From positions 1-54,712 of the forward strand of contig JAUSDY010000137.1 of NCBI GenBank assembly GCA_030650395.1: a stretch of DNA of 54,712 nucleotides, read 5' to 3'. Each line of letters begins with the position of its first letter. The stretch's first letter is position 1. Below the pieces are notes generated by a model. That model saw only the letters and a program-made list of their open reading frames with translations. It was not told where the DNA came from and made no database searches. Made by a program: the position numbers and the translations under genes. Positions 31,676-40,499 of the stretch are shown here, one piece after another. The stretch comes from Acidobacteriota bacterium. Its GTDB lineage: Bacteria; Acidobacteriota; Vicinamibacteria; Vicinamibacterales; UBA2999.

Positions 31676-33440
31676 CCCGTCGCGGCTGCTGATGGCTGTT
31701 GCCGTGTGGCTATCGGTGTCGAATGCGGCGTCCGCGCAGAACGCGCGCGAGCGGTATCAGGTCGCGATCGAGCGCGATGCCGACGTGCGTACCGCGATCG
31801 AGAAGGCCATGGCGGCAACGCCGGCGGGCGATCTGCTGGCGCAGGCGGGCAAGGTGATGACGTCGTTCGAGGCGATCGTGCGCCGCTACCCGGCGAGCGG
31901 CTACGCCGACAATGCGTTGTGGCAAGCGGCGTCGCTGGCCGATGCGGCCTACCGGAAGTTCAATCGCCCGGAAGATCTCGATCGAGCGGCGCGTTTCTAT
32001 CGTTGGCTGGTACAGGAATACCCGAGCAGCTCGCTGGTAAAGCGCGCGAACGTGCAACTGGCAGCGCTCGCACAGCCGCAGGCGCCGGCACGTGGAGCGG
32101 TGAGCGCTCCTCCGCCGGCCCTTCGACTCGGTGGCGACGACGTGTCGTCGCCACCTCGCTCAGGGCAGGCCACGCTGACGGCCATTGAGCGGACGGTCCT
32201 GCCCGACACCGTGCGCGTGACGCTCGAGCTCGATCGCGAGGTCAGCTATCGCGAGGAGCGGCTCGACGGACCTGCCCGCGTCTTCTTCGACCTCAAGAGC
32301 GTGCAGCTCACGCCGGCGCTGATGGACAAGGTGCTGACCTATCCCAGCGACGTCGTGAACAAGATTCGCGTGGGCCGCCATCCCGACAACAAGGTTCGCG
32401 TCGTGCTCGATCTCGAAGACGTGTCGCGCTACAGCGTCTTCACGCTCTACAGTCCGTTCCGCCTGGTGATCGACGCAGAGCGGACCGTGGCGCGAACGGC
32501 TGCCACGGCCAACCTGGCCGCTGCGGTCTCGGGGCCGGTGCCGCTGTCGGCCCCTGTATCGCCGGTGGCGCCTGCGGTGCAGAGTGATGTTGACGATGCC
32601 CCGAAGGCGCACGGACCGGCAGCGGTGATGATTGCGCCGGCTCCGCGCGCGGCCGCCCCGGCACCCGCCCCGCCACCATCGCCGGCGGCACCAGCGGCCA
32701 ACGGGCTCGGCGGCTTTTCGATGGCGCGGCAGCTTGGCCTCGGCGTCTCGCGCATCGTGATCGATCCCGGCCACGGCGGCCACGACCCGGGCGTGCTCGG
32801 GAAGGGCGTGAGCGAAGCGGCGCTGGTGCTCGACATCGCGCTCCGCCTCGAGAAGCTGCTGTTGAAAGAGCCGGGTGTCGAAGTCGTGCTCACGCGCCGG
32901 ACCGACGTCTATATTCCGCTCGAGGAACGCACCGGGATTGCCAACCGGCAGAGCGCCGATCTGTTCCTGTCGATTCACGCCAATTCGAGCCGCAACGACG
33001 GCGCGAAGGGCATCGAGACGTATTTTCTCAGCTTCGCGTCATCGCCCGAAGCCGAGGCGGTGGCGGCGCGCGAGAACTCGGCGTCGGCGCGTGAGATGCA
33101 CCAGTTGCCGGACATCATCAAGGCGATTGCGCTCAATAACAAGCTGGACGAATCGCGCGACCTCGCCAACATGGTGCAGGAAGCGCTGGTCACCAACTTG
33201 CGAAAGAGCAACAAGGAAGTCCGCAGCCGCGGCGTCAAGAAGGCGCCGTTCGTGGTGCTGATCGGCGCGGCGATGCCCAGCGTGCTGGCCGAGATCTCGT
33301 TCGTCACGAACAAGCAGGAATTGCAGCTGCTGAAGACGCCGGTCTATAAGCAGAAGATCGCGGAGTCGTTGCAGACGGCGGTGCTGCGCTACCGCCGCTC
33401 GCTCAAAGGCACCGCGGCGATCGCGATGCAGGACCGCTAA
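31659..33440 (+). CDS. N-acetylmuramoyl-L-alanine amidase (AMIN and Amidase_3)
   Basis: A 593-residue exported cell-wall amidase that cuts stem peptides from peptidoglycan, as AmiC does when daughter cells separate. In order: signal peptide (ending near ASAQN), a helical TPR-like region (residues 25-135), a Pro/Ala linker, an AMIN domain (VRVTLELDREVSYREERLDG), a second long Pro/Ala linker, and Amidase_3. Amidase_3 has zinc ligands in IDPGHGGHDPG, SEAALVLDIA and FLSIHANS, and the catalytic Glu in VLAEISFVTN. A palindromic repeat in the first linker encodes LRLGGDDVSSPPRSGQ. The gene overlaps ftsK by 17 bases. An ATG at 31692 is an alternative start. Confidence 0.92.
   Translation: MPSFASPSRLLMAVAVWLSVSNAASAQNARERYQVAIERDADVRTAIEKAMAATPAGDLLAQAGKVMTSFEAIVRRYPASGYADNALWQAASLADAAYRKFNRPEDLDRAARFYRWLVQEYPSSSLVKRANVQLAALAQPQAPARGAVSAPPPALRLGGDDVSSPPRSGQATLTAIERTVLPDTVRVTLELDREVSYREERLDGPARVFFDLKSVQLTPALMDKVLTYPSDVVNKIRVGRHPDNKVRVVLDLEDVSRYSVFTLYSPFRLVIDAERTVARTAATANLAAAVSGPVPLSAPVSPVAPAVQSDVDDAPKAHGPAAVMIAPAPRAAAPAPAPPPSPAAPAANGLGGFSMARQLGLGVSRIVIDPGHGGHDPGVLGKGVSEAALVLDIALRLEKLLLKEPGVEVVLTRRTDVYIPLEERTGIANRQSADLFLSIHANSSRNDGAKGIETYFLSFASSPEAEAVAARENSASAREMHQLPDIIKAIALNNKLDESRDLANMVQEALVTNLRKSNKEVRSRGVKKAPFVVLIGAAMPSVLAEISFVTNKQELQLLKTPVYKQKIAESLQTAVLRYRRSLKGTAAIAMQDR
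32119..32171 (+). repeat. palindromic element inside the amidase gene (CCCTTCGACTC family)
   Basis: Constant arms CCCTTCGACTC and GCTCAGGGCAGGCC enclose a variable perfect hairpin (GGTGGCGACGA and TCGTCGCCACC). The same arms, with different hairpins, lie at 36807-36854 and 48692-48746. Here the element is in frame and encodes about 17 residues of a flexible linker. Confidence 0.85.
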
Positions 33441-33474
33441 CCACCCACGCGCGGATGCCGCGCGCGGGGCCCGG

Positions 33475-33639
33475 CTAAGCCCGAAACAGATTGTGCTGCC
33501 CGCCCTGGGCTTCGATCATCGTGATCGGACGGCGCGACCGGTACCAAATGAACAACGCGCCCGCGAGCAAGCCCGCCACGACCGCGGCCGTCATGATCAC
33601 GCCGATCAGCCCGAAGGCGGCGACGGCCACGTCGATCAT
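33475..33639 (-). CDS. 54-residue single-pass membrane protein
   Basis: A small protein with one membrane helix (VAAFGLIGVIMTAAVVAGLL, then AGALFIWY) and a short basic-then-polar tail (RSRRPITMIEAQGGQ). I chose the ATG at 33639 because AAGGAG lies six bases upstream; the longer frame from 33711 has no ribosome binding site. The tail should face the cytoplasm by the positive-inside rule. It converges on the amidase and follows pepA on the same strand. Function unknown. Confidence 0.65.
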   Translation of the reverse strand: MIDVAVAAFGLIGVIMTAAVVAGLLAGALFIWYRSRRPITMIEAQGGQHNLFRA

Positions 33640-33726
33640 GCTCAGCTCCTTCGCAGGCGGATCCGTGACGATGTGGATGATCGTCGGTGTGATGGCGTCG
33701 GGTTGTTGCACTAGCTGATCTTAACA

Positions 33727-33755
33727 GGTGGGCACCCCATAAAGGGGTGCCCTAC
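33727..33755 (+). repeat. palindromic repeat, GGGCACCCC family
   Basis: An almost perfect palindrome GGGCACCCCATAAAGGGGTGCCC, preceded by GGT and followed by TAC. Its last base is the last base of the pepA stop codon. It is the same element as at 8921. Confidence 0.85.
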
Positions 33756-35257
33756 TACGGGAATCCGGCGCGCGCGACTTCGATTAGTGTCCGGATCATG
33801 GCGCCAGTAGCCCCCTTGGGCTGCCAGGGCTTGCTTTCTTCGGCCCACGCCGTGCCGGCGATGTCGAGGTGCGCCCACGGGCCGTCGCCCGCGAACTCCT
33901 TGAGGAACATGGCCGCGGTGATCGATCCGGCCGGACGGCCGGGACTGTTCAGCAGGTCGGCGATTTCGCTCTTCAGCTGCTCGCGGTACTCCTCGAACAG
34001 CGGCAGCGGCCACAGCTTCTCGCCGGCCGTCGCCGCAGCCACACTCACGTGATCGACCCACGGTTGCGGCGAGCCGTACAGCCCGGTCGTGATCTTGCCG
34101 AGCGCCACCACCACCGCTCCGGTCAACGTCGCGACGTCGATGAGGTGGGTCGCGCCGAGCTGCCGCGCGTACCACAGGCCGTCACCGAGAATCAGCCGCC
34201 CTTCGGCGTCGGTATTGTTGACCTCGACGGTCAGGCCCGCGGCGCCGCGCAAGATGTCGCCGGGCTTGATGGCGCGGCCGCCGGGCATGTTCTCGGTCAT
34301 CGGCACGACGGCGATCGCCCTGATCGGCAGCTTCTGCGCCGCAATGCAGCGCAGCGCGGCCACGACGGTGGCGCCGCCGGCCATGTCGTCTTTCATGCGC
34401 TCCATGCCGTCGGCAGGCTTGAGCGACAGGCCGCCGGTGTCGAAGGTGATGCCCTTGCCAACCAGCCCCAGGGTCTGACCCTTCGGGGCGCCGGCGGGCT
34501 CGTAGCGCAGCACGAGCAGCCGCGGCGGCTCGCTGCTGCCGCGCGCCACGCCCAGCAACAGGCCCATGCCGAGCTCTTCGATGCGCCGTTCGTCGAGGAT
34601 CTCGGCCGTGATCCCCGGCACGGCGGCAAGCGCCGCGGCCTTGTCGGCCAGCACGCGCGGCGTGAGGTAGTTGCCAGGCTCGTTGATCAGCACGCGCGCC
34701 GCGTTTACGGACTCGCCGATGAACCGCCCGGAGTCGGCAGCCGCGCCGGCCCCCGCGCCGCTGGCGAGCACCGTCGCATCGGTGAAGAAAAACTGTTGAT
34801 CGTTCTTGCTCTTGTGGACGCCGTTGTCGAAGTTGGCGAGCGTCAGCCCCTCGGCGATGGTCTCGATGCGGTTCGCCGCGGCGACCGTGCCCGGCTCGGC
34901 ATCGACCCACGCAATGCGGCGGCGCCGTTGATCGCGTGCCGCCTGGGCCGCGCTGACGGCCATCCGCCGGAACCGCTCCGCGCCCATTTCGGCGCGAGGG
35001 CCGCCGCCGACAAAGAGCATGCGCGCCGCGCGCCAGGCCTGGTCGCGGATCGCGGCTGAAAACATGTCGCCGGCTTTGGCGCGGAACTCGCCGCGCTCGA
35101 GCGCGGAGTTGAGGTCGCCGCCAACGGCGGCGTCATAGGCGCCCACGGCGTCTGCGATATGGTCCTGGGCGACGGGAACGATCAAGACATCGACATCTGC
35201 CGCCGCGGGCGGGTGGCCGGCGACCGAAATCCTGGGCACTTCGTAAGCAGCGTGCAT
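33755..35257 (-). CDS. pepA: leucyl aminopeptidase (M17)
   Basis: A 500-residue cytosolic M17 aminopeptidase that removes N-terminal residues from peptides. The N-terminal regulatory half is followed by the catalytic half, with metal and catalytic residues in GLVGKGITFDTGGLSLKP, KDDMAGGATV, and the signature VNNTDAEGRLILGDGL. An ATG at 35257 with AAGGAA 12 bases upstream starts it. In some bacteria PepA also binds DNA at xer sites; nothing here shows that. The stop abuts a palindromic repeat. Confidence 0.94.
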   Translation of the reverse strand: MHAAYEVPRISVAGHPPAAADVDVLIVPVAQDHIADAVGAYDAAVGGDLNSALERGEFRAKAGDMFSAAIRDQAWRAARMLFVGGGPRAEMGAERFRRMAVSAAQAARDQRRRRIAWVDAEPGTVAAANRIETIAEGLTLANFDNGVHKSKNDQQFFFTDATVLASGAGAGAAADSGRFIGESVNAARVLINEPGNYLTPRVLADKAAALAAVPGITAEILDERRIEELGMGLLLGVARGSSEPPRLLVLRYEPAGAPKGQTLGLVGKGITFDTGGLSLKPADGMERMKDDMAGGATVVAALRCIAAQKLPIRAIAVVPMTENMPGGRAIKPGDILRGAAGLTVEVNNTDAEGRLILGDGLWYARQLGATHLIDVATLTGAVVVALGKITTGLYGSPQPWVDHVSVAAATAGEKLWPLPLFEEYREQLKSEIADLLNSPGRPAGSITAAMFLKEFAGDGPWAHLDIAGTAWAEESKPWQPKGATGAMIRTLIEVARAGFP

Positions 35258-35302
35258 GTTGGGTTAGAATTCCTTTGCGCCCTGCGTCCGGAGATTTCAG
35301 CC

Positions 35303-35743
35303 ATGCTTTCTAAAACAGGCTTTTGCCAGGCCGTCATGCTGGCGTGCAGTGCGCTTCTCCTCGTCCAATCCACGACCGCGCTCGCCCGCGCGCAAGGCGG
35401 CAACAAAAAGCCTAGCTTATCACTCAAGGCGACGCCGTCCGTCTCGTTTGCACCGGCGCGCATCGTGGTGGTGGCGGAGCTCAAGGGCGGGGCGGACGAT
35501 TCCGAGGAATTCTACTGCCCGACGGTCGAGTGGGAGTGGGGTGACGGCACGACGTCAACCGCCGAAGCCGACTGCAATCCCTACGAAGCGGGCAAGAGCC
35601 AGATCAGGCGCCGCTATACCGTCGAGCACCAGTTCAAGAACGCCGGCGGGTTCAAGATTTCGCTGCGGCTGAAGAAGGGCACCAAGGTCGCCGCCATGGC
35701 CAACGCCGTCGTGCAAGTGCGCGCCGGACTCGGGCCCGGTTAG
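35303..35743 (+). CDS. exported PKD-like domain protein
   Basis: A 146-residue secreted protein. The start at 35303 gives a signal peptide (KTGFCQAVMLACSALLLV), cut near ARAQGG. The mature part resembles a single PKD-type Ig fold: VEWEWGDGTTST is the usual WxWGDG turn, and the closing strands FKISLRLKK and ANAVVQVRAG follow. Two cysteines (FYCPTVE and EADCNP) may form a disulfide. It overlaps the 3' end of the convergent membrane-protein gene by four bases. The role may be surface binding, but no partner is visible. Confidence 0.7.
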   Translation: MLSKTGFCQAVMLACSALLLVQSTTALARAQGGNKKPSLSLKATPSVSFAPARIVVVAELKGGADDSEEFYCPTVEWEWGDGTTSTAEADCNPYEAGKSQIRRRYTVEHQFKNAGGFKISLRLKKGTKVAAMANAVVQVRAGLGPG

Positions 35744-36759
35744 TAGGCGACGCTCGGGGTCGACTGGCTCGGCGGGTTGGGCTGCACGACAATTGGCGGC
35801 GGCACCGTGTGCCACCGGCCCAGGCCGGTCATCAGCGCCGCGCCCACACCCATCGTCCAGACGAGAGTCTCGATCGCCAGGCCCACCATTAACAGCGCGA
35901 AGGCGCCGAGGCGAAAGCCCGGCGGCGCGACCCCGATCAGCTTCGCGGCGAGCGTGGGTCCGATGATCACGAAGAATCCCAGCGCGGTCGAGACGAACGC
36001 GTTGCCGGGCTGCCATCCCAATCGATCTTCCAGCCACTCGCCGAGCCGGCACGCCATCGCCGTGAAGCCGAGCACCAGCGTGAACGCGGCGATCGCGAGC
36101 GCGATCGGCACGAGCAGCGCCACGAACGGAATGCCGATGATCGTGATGGCGAGCGCGATCGATGCGGCAATCAGAACTGGGATGAAGAAGATGCCGGCCG
36201 CGAGGCCGACGAGCGTCGCGCGCACGGGCTCCGCGCCGGCGGCGCGACCGACCCGCGCGACCGGCGCGCGAGCGACGATCAGCATCAGCGCCATCAGCAC
36301 GCCGAGCACGGAGAGACGCGCCAGCGTTCCGGCCAGACGCAGCCACTGGCCAAAGTCGCCGAAGCCGCCGACGTTGATCCGCGGAAACCACGCCGTGGCC
36401 AGGCGCGACCATTCGCCAAACGAGACGTAGTTGATGCTCCCGACCTGCCGCGCGCTGGCATCGCGCGTCAGCTTGCCGCCGACCAGCACGATCTCGCCGC
36501 GCACGTCCGACGCCGGGCCGAGGTGAAGGTCGCCGCCGACCACGACGATGCCGTCGCGGACGCGTCCTTCAACGGTCAGCGAGCCGAGAATGACGACCGC
36601 GGCGCCGGTGACCTCTTCATCGCGCTCGACCCGCACGTCCTGCCCGATCGCGATGCGGGCGCCGGTCAATTTGTAAGTGGTGACCTCCGTGGTCTGAGCG
36701 AACACGGCAACGGGAGCGACGAGACTAACCAGGACGAGTGTCAGCAGCGCTCTGCGCAT
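35740..36759 (-). CDS. membrane protein with N-terminal bactofilin-like beta repeats
   Basis: A 339-residue envelope protein. A signal peptide (RRALLTLVLVSLVAPVAVFA) leads to a short beta-helix-like stretch of hexad repeats (AAVVILGSLTVEGRVRDG, then GDLHLGPASDVRGEIVLVGG) as in polymer-forming/bactofilin-type modules. About five membrane helices and a Pro-rich tail follow. I start at the ATG at 36759, which opens the signal peptide; an ATG at 36777 is also in frame. Function unknown; related genes in other bacteria are annotated only as hypothetical. Confidence 0.65.
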   Translation of the reverse strand: MRRALLTLVLVSLVAPVAVFAQTTEVTTYKLTGARIAIGQDVRVERDEEVTGAAVVILGSLTVEGRVRDGIVVVGGDLHLGPASDVRGEIVLVGGKLTRDASARQVGSINYVSFGEWSRLATAWFPRINVGGFGDFGQWLRLAGTLARLSVLGVLMALMLIVARAPVARVGRAAGAEPVRATLVGLAAGIFFIPVLIAASIALAITIIGIPFVALLVPIALAIAAFTLVLGFTAMACRLGEWLEDRLGWQPGNAFVSTALGFFVIIGPTLAAKLIGVAPPGFRLGAFALLMVGLAIETLVWTMGVGAALMTGLGRWHTVPPPIVVQPNPPSQSTPSVAY

Positions 36760-36806
36760 CAGTATCCCACCCTCCATTTACGGACGAGTGCAGACCGTCG
36801 TATGTT

Positions 36807-36880
36807 CCCTTCGACTCCGCTCGCGAAAACGCGAGCGTCGCTCAGGGCAGGCCCCGGCACCCCAAAAAGGGGTGCCTACG
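36807..36880 (+). repeat. compound palindromic repeat at the scoB 3' end
   Basis: Two different families are joined. CCCTTCGACTC...GCTCAGGGCAGGCC with the variable hairpin CGCTCGCG/CGCGAGCG (36807-36854) runs straight into GGCACCCCAAAAAGGGGTGCC followed by TACG (36856-36880). The second ends one base before the scoB stop codon. Confidence 0.8.
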
Positions 36881-36881
36881 A

Positions 36882-37529
36882 TCAGAAGCGGCCGAGGTCG
36901 CGAGCCACTTCCAGCGTGGCGCCGGTCGCTGCCTGCACGGCCTCGAGCGTGGTGTCCTCGGCAATCTCCCGCAGCAGCAGACCCTTGGGCGTGACGTCGA
37001 TCACCGCCATCTCGGTCACGATTCGATGAACGACCTTCACGCCGGTGAGCGGCAGCGTGCATTTCCTGAGGATCTTATGGTCGCCGTCCTTGGTCGTGTG
37101 CTCCATCGCAATCACGACCCGCTTGGCGCCGGCGACGAGGTCCATCGCGCCGCCCATGCCCTTGACCATCTTTCCGGGGATCATCCAGTTGGCGAGGTTG
37201 CCTGCCTCGTCGACTTCGAGCGCGCCCAGCACGGTCAAGTCGATGTGGCCGCCGCGCACCATGGCAAACGAGTCGGCGCTGCTGAAATACGACGCGCCGG
37301 GTAGCTCCGTGACCGTCTCCTTGCCGGCGTTGATCAGGTCGGGATCTTCCTCGCCCGCGGCCGGAAACGGCCCGACGCCGAGCATGCCGTTTTCGGAGTG
37401 CAGCGTGATCTCGATGCCCGGCGGCACGCAGTTGGCCACGAGCGTGGGCATGCCGATGCCGAGGTTGACGTAATCGCCGTCGCGCAGGTCCTGTGCGATG
37501 CGTCGGACGATGCGGTCGCGCTTATCCAT
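36882..37529 (-). CDS. scoB: 3-oxoacid CoA-transferase subunit B
   Basis: A 215-residue beta subunit of a succinyl-CoA:3-ketoacid-type CoA-transferase. It carries the active-site glutamate in the signature [14 protein letters not shown], and further family motifs such as [15 protein letters not shown] and [14 protein letters not shown]. The enzyme activates acetoacetate for ketone-body or fatty-acid use. It overlaps scoA by eight bases, so the two subunits are translated together. Length is normal. Confidence 0.93.
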   Translation of the reverse strand: MDKRDRIVRRIAQDLRDGDYVNLGIGMPTLVANCVPPGIEITLHSENGMLGVGPFPAAGEEDPDLINAGKETVTELPGASYFSSADSFAMVRGGHIDLTVLGALEVDEAGNLANWMIPGKMVKGMGGAMDLVAGAKRVVIAMEHTTKDGDHKILRKCTLPLTGVKVVHRIVTEMAVIDVTPKGLLLREIAEDTTLEAVQAATGATLEVARDLGRF

Positions 37530-38217
37530 TTCGAGTGGTCCGTTTCTCGATGCGCTTCACGTACGGCGGGCCTTGCAGGATGCCCTTCACGAAGATGCCC
37601 GGCGTATGAACGCTGTCGCCATCGAGCTGCCCCGTCTCGACAAGGAGCTCGACCTCGGCGATGGTGTGCGTGGCGGCCGTGGCCATCATCGGATTGAAGT
37701 TGCGGGACGTCTTCCGGTAGACGAGATTACCGGCGTGGTCGCCCTTCCAGGCCTTGACGAACGCAAAGTCGGCGTGCAGCGGCGCTTCGAGAATATAGGT
37801 GCGGCCGTTGATGACGCGGCTCTCCTTGCCTTCCGCGATCAGCGTGCCGGCGCCGGTGGGCGTGAAGAAGCCGCCGATGCCGGCGCCCGCGGCGCGCATC
37901 CGCTCGGAGAAGGTGCCCTGCGGCACGAGCTCCACCTCGATTTCCTTTTGCAAGTACTGCCGCTCGAATTCCTTGTTCTCACCGACGTAGGTCGCGATCA
38001 TCTTGCTGATCTGGCGGGATCGCAGCAGGATGCCGACGCCGTAGTCGTCGATGCCGGCGTTGTTGCTGATGACGGTGAGGTTCTTGGTGCCGCGCCGGTG
38101 CAGCGCTGCGATCAGGTGTTCGGGGATGCCGCAGGTCCCGAAGCCGCCGCACATGATGCTGGCGCCGTCGGGGATCATCGCTACCGCTTCGTCCGCGGTC
38201 GCCACGACTTTGTTCAT
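37522..38217 (-). CDS. scoA: 3-oxoacid CoA-transferase subunit A
   Basis: A 231-residue alpha subunit. The family signature [20 protein letters not shown] is intact, as are [15 protein letters not shown] and [20 protein letters not shown]. The start at 38217 is the family start; the frame is open upstream but not protein-like. Together with scoB it should form the heterotetramer that moves CoA from succinyl-CoA to acetoacetate. No thiolase or hydroxybutyrate dehydrogenase is next to it. Confidence 0.93.
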   Translation of the reverse strand: MNKVVATADEAVAMIPDGASIMCGGFGTCGIPEHLIAALHRRGTKNLTVISNNAGIDDYGVGILLRSRQISKMIATYVGENKEFERQYLQKEIEVELVPQGTFSERMRAAGAGIGGFFTPTGAGTLIAEGKESRVINGRTYILEAPLHADFAFVKAWKGDHAGNLVYRKTSRNFNPMMATAATHTIAEVELLVETGQLDGDSVHTPGIFVKGILQGPPYVKRIEKRTTRNG

Positions 38218-38639
38218 CGGTTGATTATAGGCAGGAAGACGACGCGGCAAACGGATCGCGAACGCGGATTCAGGCTTAGCGGCGACGACGGTGAACCACG
38301 TGAACGACCTGCGCAATCAGGGCGGGGACCAGCGCGATTGCGGTGCCGACCACAAGAGCTGGGGCTGACGCGTGATGTGCCCAAGTCTTCCTGGAGGGCG
38401 GAAGGGTAGGAGAGAAACACCGTCACCAGAATCGCTGCTTAGCGATTCCGGACTTCGCGGCGCTGGGAAGACGAAGATCCGACGTCACTGGAGCCCGTAG
38501 TGTCCCACGTCTCGGCCGAACCGATTTCGACGGGCCTCCGGCATTGCGGCAGACTGTAATGTCCCACTACCCCGCCGCGCGATGGCGCTAAGTCGGAGAA
38601 CTACCTGGTCAACCTGTGAGGCGAACGTCACGCTGCCGT
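38218..38639. other. gene-poor gap before the insertion-sequence debris
   Basis: No intact gene is seen. On the minus strand, 38276-38422 reads PPSRKTWAHHASAPALVV, then a hydrophobic run and HRRRR before a stop. This looks like the C-terminal membrane anchor of a lost surface protein but has no start. CGTAGTGTCCCAC (38497-38509) and TAATGTCCCACTAC (38560-38573) form a near repeat that could mark an insertion-sequence edge. Confidence 0.35.
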
Positions 38640-38893
38640 CGGCGATCAGGTCGACCCCCAGGGGATCCTGGCCCTTGAGCGGATCGATTCGGTTACTCGG
38701 ACAGGCGCTGGGTCTACGGCTGGCGCGCGACGCGGCACGGCGTGACGACGCCGCCGCGACGATCCTCGATTTACGGCTCGCGCTCAAGCGCGCCGAACAG
38801 GAGATCGCGTGGCTGACGGCGCGTCTCGCCCGCCTGCCGCCGCGCCATCGCCCACATTACACGCCCACCGAACGCTGGCCAGCTGCAGTGCCA
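38640..38893 (+). mobile_element. IS remnant copy A (N-terminal part of a DDE transposase)
   Basis: The plus strand reads GQALGLRLARDAARRDDA, then AEQEIAWLTARLARLPPRHR and HYTPTERW. This is the same opening as the transposase of copy C (43050-43260), at high identity. The frame is cut right after TERW, where sequence of the surface-protein gene on the minus strand takes over. No rve domain or right end is present. Confidence 0.7.
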
Positions 38894-39902
38894 CGATCTT
38901 GAGAATGGCCGCGACGCCGTTCATCACCGCGTCTTCGGGAATGCGGACTTCGACGCCGCCGGGCCCCAGGATCTCGCCGCCGCCGTTGCCGACCGCGGTG
39001 GTGCCATCCGGCGCCACGTATTCGCTGCGCTTGAACGAGGTCTGACGCCCGATCAGGTCGGTGATCGTCACGATCAGCCGATCGGAATTCTCCGCGACCA
39101 GATCACCGCCGACGGAGCCGTCATTGAACACCGGCAGCGTGGACACTTCGCCGGTGGTCTCGTTGACGACGAGCACGGTGGATCCGGGCGCGAGCGTCCC
39201 CGGCGGACCACTGAGCGTGACCTGCCCTTCCGCATTCGGGAACGAAAACACCAGCAGGTCGAGATCGTATTGCGGCGCGGTATTCGACTGCGTCGTGAAC
39301 GTCGTCTGCGGCACGGTGATGGCGCCGCCGACGGCGTCCGCCAGACCGGAGACCGCGACGCTGAACTCCGTGCCTTCCGCGAGCCGCGCGAGCGGCACGA
39401 TGGCGAGGGTGCGGCCGGAGCCGGAGAGCACGAGGCGAAACGGCACGGGCGCCGAGGGCGCGGTGATCTGTGTGAACGTGATCGCCGCGGTCGTGAGGCT
39501 GCCCGGCTTGATCGGCACGGACGAGGAGACTTCCACCTGCGCACCGGGCGACACCGTGATGGCGCCGTCGGCCGGGACAACAGTGGCCTCCGTGACCTCG
39601 CCGGCCAGCGCGATATCCACCGTGGCGTCTGCGCCCGTCACCACGGTCGCGTTGGCTTCTCCGGCGAGCGACGTGTTTGCCGCGCGGGCGCGGACCGTCA
39701 CGTTGCCGGCACGGCCGATCGTGGCATAGCGGCCGTCGACGCCGAGGGTGGCGAACGGCAGGCCGCTGACCTCGACGACGGTATTGACGGGCGTGCCCGC
39801 GGCGTCGGTCAGGCCGCGGACGAAGCCGATGCCGCCGGTCACGCGATCCCAGACGTAGCGGCCGCCGAGCCGGACAATGGCGGCAAGGCCCAGTTTTTCG
39901 AG
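38894..39902 (-). pseudogene. surface-protein gene fragment 1 (Ig-like repeats), both ends lost
   Basis: About 335 codons of a secreted or surface beta-sandwich protein, rich in Val, Thr, Gly and Ala, with no cysteine in the body. The protein reads VRLGGRYVWDRVTGGIGFVR, then carboxypeptidase-regulatory-like and Big-type repeats, ending near ILGPGGVEVRIPEDAVMNG. There is no start or signal peptide: its 5' end is fused to a DUF6883 fragment near 39885-39902, and its 3' end to IS copy A near 38893. The first 125 residues are duplicated in fragment 2 (41470-42189) with about 85 percent identity. Confidence 0.65.
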
Positions 39903-40139
39903 TCACTCGGCTTCTCGATCACGAATCCGATGTGGCTCGCCGAGGCCCTGCTCGGCGTGGCGCGGTCCGGGCAGGTGGTGGCGGAGCTCAAATCTGTCCA
40001 CGGTCAGAAATATGTTGTGGATGGACGCCTGTCGTCGCACACTGAAACCAGTCGCCAACGGATGGTCCGAACGGTCTGGGTTATCGATGATGAAACGGAC
40101 GCGCCGCGCCTGGTGACCGCCTATCCTGGCAGGGAGTGA
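39885..40139 (+). pseudogene. DUF6883-type gene, 5' truncated
   Basis: The frame reads FFESLGFSITNPMWLAEALL, then HGQKYVVDGRLS and RMVRTVWVIDDE, ending TAYP. This is the second half of a DUF6883-type protein (FFxxLGF, GQKYVVxG, VxTVWxI), normally about 110 residues. The first third and start codon are missing at the junction with the surface-protein fragment. It lies nine bases before a DUF4926-type gene, its usual neighbour. Confidence 0.6.
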
Positions 40140-40148
40140 GCTTTCGCG

Positions 40149-40379
40149 ATGATCAACGAACACGATCGGGTGGTCTTGACGGCGCCAGTGCCTTCGGAGG
40201 GTCTCGAGAGTGGCGATGTGGGCACGGTGGTGCACGTCTACTCAGACCGCCAGGCCTTCGAAGTCGAATTCACCACGCTGGACGGGGGGACGGCCGCCGT
40301 GGCCACTGTGGAGGCCTCCTGTGTCCGGCCCGTCACCAACCGCGAGATCACCCATGCTCGCGAGTTGACGGTCCGTTAA
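40149..40379 (+). CDS. DUF4926-type small protein
   Basis: A 76-residue protein that opens MINEHDRVVLTAPVPSEGL, then GDVGTVVHVYSDRQAFEVEF. This is the small SH3-like beta-barrel pattern of DUF4926. Such proteins are often next to DUF6883 genes and may form a functional pair with them, perhaps of toxin-antitoxin type, which is unproven. Its partner here is truncated, so it may be an orphan. It looks intact. Confidence 0.65.
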   Translation: MINEHDRVVLTAPVPSEGLESGDVGTVVHVYSDRQAFEVEFTTLDGGTAAVATVEASCVRPVTNREITHARELTVR

Positions 40380-40499
40380 ATCCACCTTCATTCTTCTTCG
40401 GCAACGTCCTCCGCGGGTACTGGCGGCCATTCGCCGCGGCGGCCATGACGGCGGCACGATGGCCAAATCGGCGGTACGACGATCCGTGGGTGCTGCGTG

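Noticed and set aside
33446-33475. Terminator between the amidase and the small membrane protein
   Set aside because: A GC-rich hairpin exists, but no T-run follows on either strand.
33640-33711. Longer form of the 54-residue membrane protein
   Set aside because: It has no ribosome binding site, while AAGGAG precedes the ATG at 33639.
39270-39884. Long plus-strand frame leading into the DUF6883 fragment
   Set aside because: It is the opposite strand of the surface-protein fragment, with protein composition typical of a shadow frame.
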